This document shows positions 15,861 to 17,405 of a DNA stretch of 17,405 nt, piece after piece. The notes beneath the pieces were generated by a model. The model was not told where the DNA came from. It did not search any database and was given only the letters and a program-made list of their open reading frames with translations. Made by a program: the position numbers and the translations under genes. Numbering within the stretch: the first letter of the stretch is position 1; each line of letters starts with the position of its first letter. Source of the stretch: CAZXCQ01 sp964639275 (lineage in GTDB: Bacteria > Desulfobacterota > DSM-4660 > Desulfatiglandales > Desulfatiglandaceae); NCBI GenBank assembly GCA_964639275.1, contig CAZXCQ010000125.1, forward strand, positions 1-17,405, read 5' to 3'.

Positions 15861-16575
15861 ATGATAGCCAGAAGACATTTCTCTCTTTTGGTCTGGCTGA
15901 CCGCCCACTGGGAGTGGGTGTTGGCCCTGTTCTGCCTTGGGGCATCGTTTGCCCTTTTTGATGATTTTGGTCTGACGTGGGACGCAAGCGCCCACGTGGA
16001 ATATGGTCAGAGAATATTCAATTACTATAAAAGCGGGTTTTCTGATCTCAGCTCGCTCACTGCCACCGCTGGCCGGTCTGGGCGCCGACTGCCTTTTCCA
16101 GAAGATCAGAAGGCTTTCAGGTCGAATTCCCGCGGCAATCACCACGACGATTGTCCTTTTTCTGGGGGCCGGTTCTCTCTTTTCGATGCACCCTTACCAG
16201 ATGAGCTACTTTAATGCACTGGCAGGGGAGCCGGATACGGTTCATACCCGCTATGAAACCGACTACTGGGTCTCCAGTTACAAAGAGGGGGCAGAATGGA
16301 TTAATGCGAGACAGAGGGAGGCTGGCAGACCGCTTCGGGTTCTGGTAGCCGCCAACACCCTGTCCGCGCGTTGTGCCCTTCGCTACCTGGATAGACGGGT
16401 CAAGGCCTATATCCTGTTTGAGAGAACAAAATCTCCCACACTGCCCGATGGTTTTGATCTCTATCTTTCCACCGTTCGGTATGGTCTCGATCAGAATTTT
16501 CCCAAAGAAGAAGTGGTCCACTCAATCAAACGAAATGGGATTCTTTTTGCGGTCATCAAGGGACATCCGCGATAG
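15861..16575 (+). pseudogene. Remnant of a GT39/ArnT-like membrane glycosyltransferase with internal deletion
   Basis: Two pieces of one GT-C gene lie in different frames. From ATG 15861 about 62 codons encode the first membrane segment and first outer loop (FGLTWDASAHVEYG, then YYKSGFSD), which fit the N-terminus of GT39-like enzymes with a catalytic-type Asp. After about 16046 that frame becomes nonsense. From about 16063 another frame picks up a typical C-terminus: LAGLGADCL, a last membrane helix, MHPYQMSYFNALAGEP near 16185, ETDYWVSSYKEGAEW, and a soluble end to the stop at 16575. GT39-like enzymes usually have 450-600 residues, whereas only about 230 codons remain, so roughly the middle half is missing together with a frame change. 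It is probably non-functional. An assembly collapse is the main alternative. The stop converges on the DPM1-like gene with 15 bp between. Confidence 0.75.
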
Positions 16576-16590
16576 ACAAGAAAGGAAAAA

Positions 16591-17280
16591 TTATCCAAGA
16601 ACAGCATATTTTAGGATACAATATATGGACTTGAACCCGTCCTTCCAGCCGATCTTTTTTCCCTCCCGGTACGAACGACCATAATAGGAGATTCCCACTT
16701 CATAGACACGGCACCTCTTTCTGGCGATTTTGGCGGTTATTTCGGGCTCAAATCCAAAACGCTTTTGTTCAAGATCGATCGACTTGATGATTTCCGACCG
16801 AAAGAGTTTATAACAGGTTTCCATGTCGGTAAGATTGAGATTGGTGAACATATTTGAAAGGAGGGTGAGAAACTTGTTGCCAACATAATGCCAGAACAGA
16901 TGGATCCTGTGGGGTCCTTGGCCCAGGAAACGGGATCCGTAAACGACATCCGCCTTTCCCTCCAGGATTGGGCCCGCGAGTTTTGGATATTCCTGGGGAT
17001 CATACTCCAGATCGGCATCCTGGATAATGATCATCTCCCCGGTAGCATGTTTGAGGCCCGATCTTATGGCCATACCCTTTCCCATGTTTTTTGGATGGTA
17101 AATCACCCGATCCACTTCTGGTTCAAGTCGGGCCTTTATGAGATCGGTTGTCCCGTCATCCGAACCGTCATCCACGAGAATAATCTCCTTTTCTTTGACA
17201 GGGGCGGCCTTTACAAGGGTAATCAGCTTTGAGAGGTGTTCTTTTTCATTATAACAGGGTATAATAACCGAGAGTTTCAC
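16591..17280 (-). CDS. Family 2 glycosyltransferase, DPM1-like polyprenyl-phosphate sugar synthase
   Basis: A 229-aa cytoplasmic GT-A enzyme without the C-terminal membrane helices of GtrB/ArnC-type proteins, as in the short DPM1 form. It opens LSVIIPCYNEKEHL, has the nucleotide-sugar site VDDGSDDGT (36-44), QDADLEYDP (85-95, the DXD-type metal site), YGSRFLG, TDMETCYKLFR and GFEPEITAKIAR, and ends with the EGKKIGWKDG segment typical of dolichol- or polyprenyl-phosphate mannose/glucose synthases. The product would be a lipid-linked monosaccharide, the donor used by GT-C enzymes such as those next to it. The start is GTG 17280 with AAGGTGAT 7-8 nt upstream. The sugar (mannose, glucose or other) cannot be told from the sequence. 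Confidence 0.88.
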   Translation of the reverse strand: MKLSVIIPCYNEKEHLSKLITLVKAAPVKEKEIILVDDGSDDGTTDLIKARLEPEVDRVIYHPKNMGKGMAIRSGLKHATGEMIIIQDADLEYDPQEYPKLAGPILEGKADVVYGSRFLGQGPHRIHLFWHYVGNKFLTLLSNMFTNLNLTDMETCYKLFRSEIIKSIDLEQKRFGFEPEITAKIARKRCRVYEVGISYYGRSYREGKKIGWKDGFKSIYCILKYAVLG

Positions 17281-17405
17281 CGTGCAATCACCTTAAAGCA
17301 GAAATGTCGTATCATCTTAAGTTTTTTCGTAACTTTTCAAAAACCCGGGAATAGATCGATTGTGGTGTGGCATGGGGGTCTTTTTTTCTTCCACATGCCC
17401 CCATA

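Noticed and set aside
16003..16575. Separate 190-aa protein starting at 16003
   Set aside because: Its first 20 codons are out-of-frame reading of the upstream GT-C piece; the rest is the C-terminal half of a GT39-like enzyme, so it belongs to the remnant.

Overview
The window reads as a chromosomal segment from a Gram-negative bacterium, most likely a deltaproteobacterium (Desulfobacterota in the broad sense). This rests on the Geobacter-like type IV pilin N-terminus, two sigma-54-type (-24/-12) promoter sequences, multipass GT-C proteins with TPR tails, and GGAATGAC-type inverted repeats of the kind scattered through such genomes. It is inference from sequence style; there is no rRNA or other taxonomic marker here.

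Left part (1-7000): nitrogen and glutamine metabolism. On the minus strand a class I glutamine synthetase (glnA) is followed, probably in one operon, by a class II aminoacyl-tRNA-synthetase-like protein that may be an ammonia-dependent asparagine synthetase. A well-spaced sigma-54 promoter precedes glnA. Divergent to it is glmS (glutamine:fructose-6-phosphate aminotransferase), which converges on pyrG (CTP synthase). glnA makes glutamine, and glmS and pyrG spend it. The 570-bp glnA-glmS gap holds promoters for both directions, a palindrome cluster and a 27-bp-arm inverted repeat. The first 250 bases hold no gene I can support.

Middle (7000-8130): a 735-bp gap upstream of pyrG and of a type IV major pilin gene. 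It carries an inverted repeat, a MITE-like element, a possible 44-codon ORF and a sigma-54-like promoter, followed by the pilin gene and a hairpin.

Right part (8130-17280): a run of membrane glycosyltransferase-fold (GT-C) genes on alternating strands. They are a GT39-like enzyme with a C-terminal TPR (-), a GT-C-like membrane protein with a soluble C-terminal domain (+), two TMTC-like proteins with long TPR tails (- and +), the deleted remnant of another GT-C gene (+), and a DPM1-like family 2 glycosyltransferase (-). The DPM1-like enzyme could make the polyprenyl-phosphate sugar donor that GT-C enzymes use. The pilin has a C-terminal half in which about 43% of residues are Ser or Thr and has no cysteine. 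The simplest joint reading is a pilus or cell-surface protein O-glycosylation locus. Two same-orientation MITE-like repeats bracket the pilin and the first GT-C gene. The last 125 bases show no gene.
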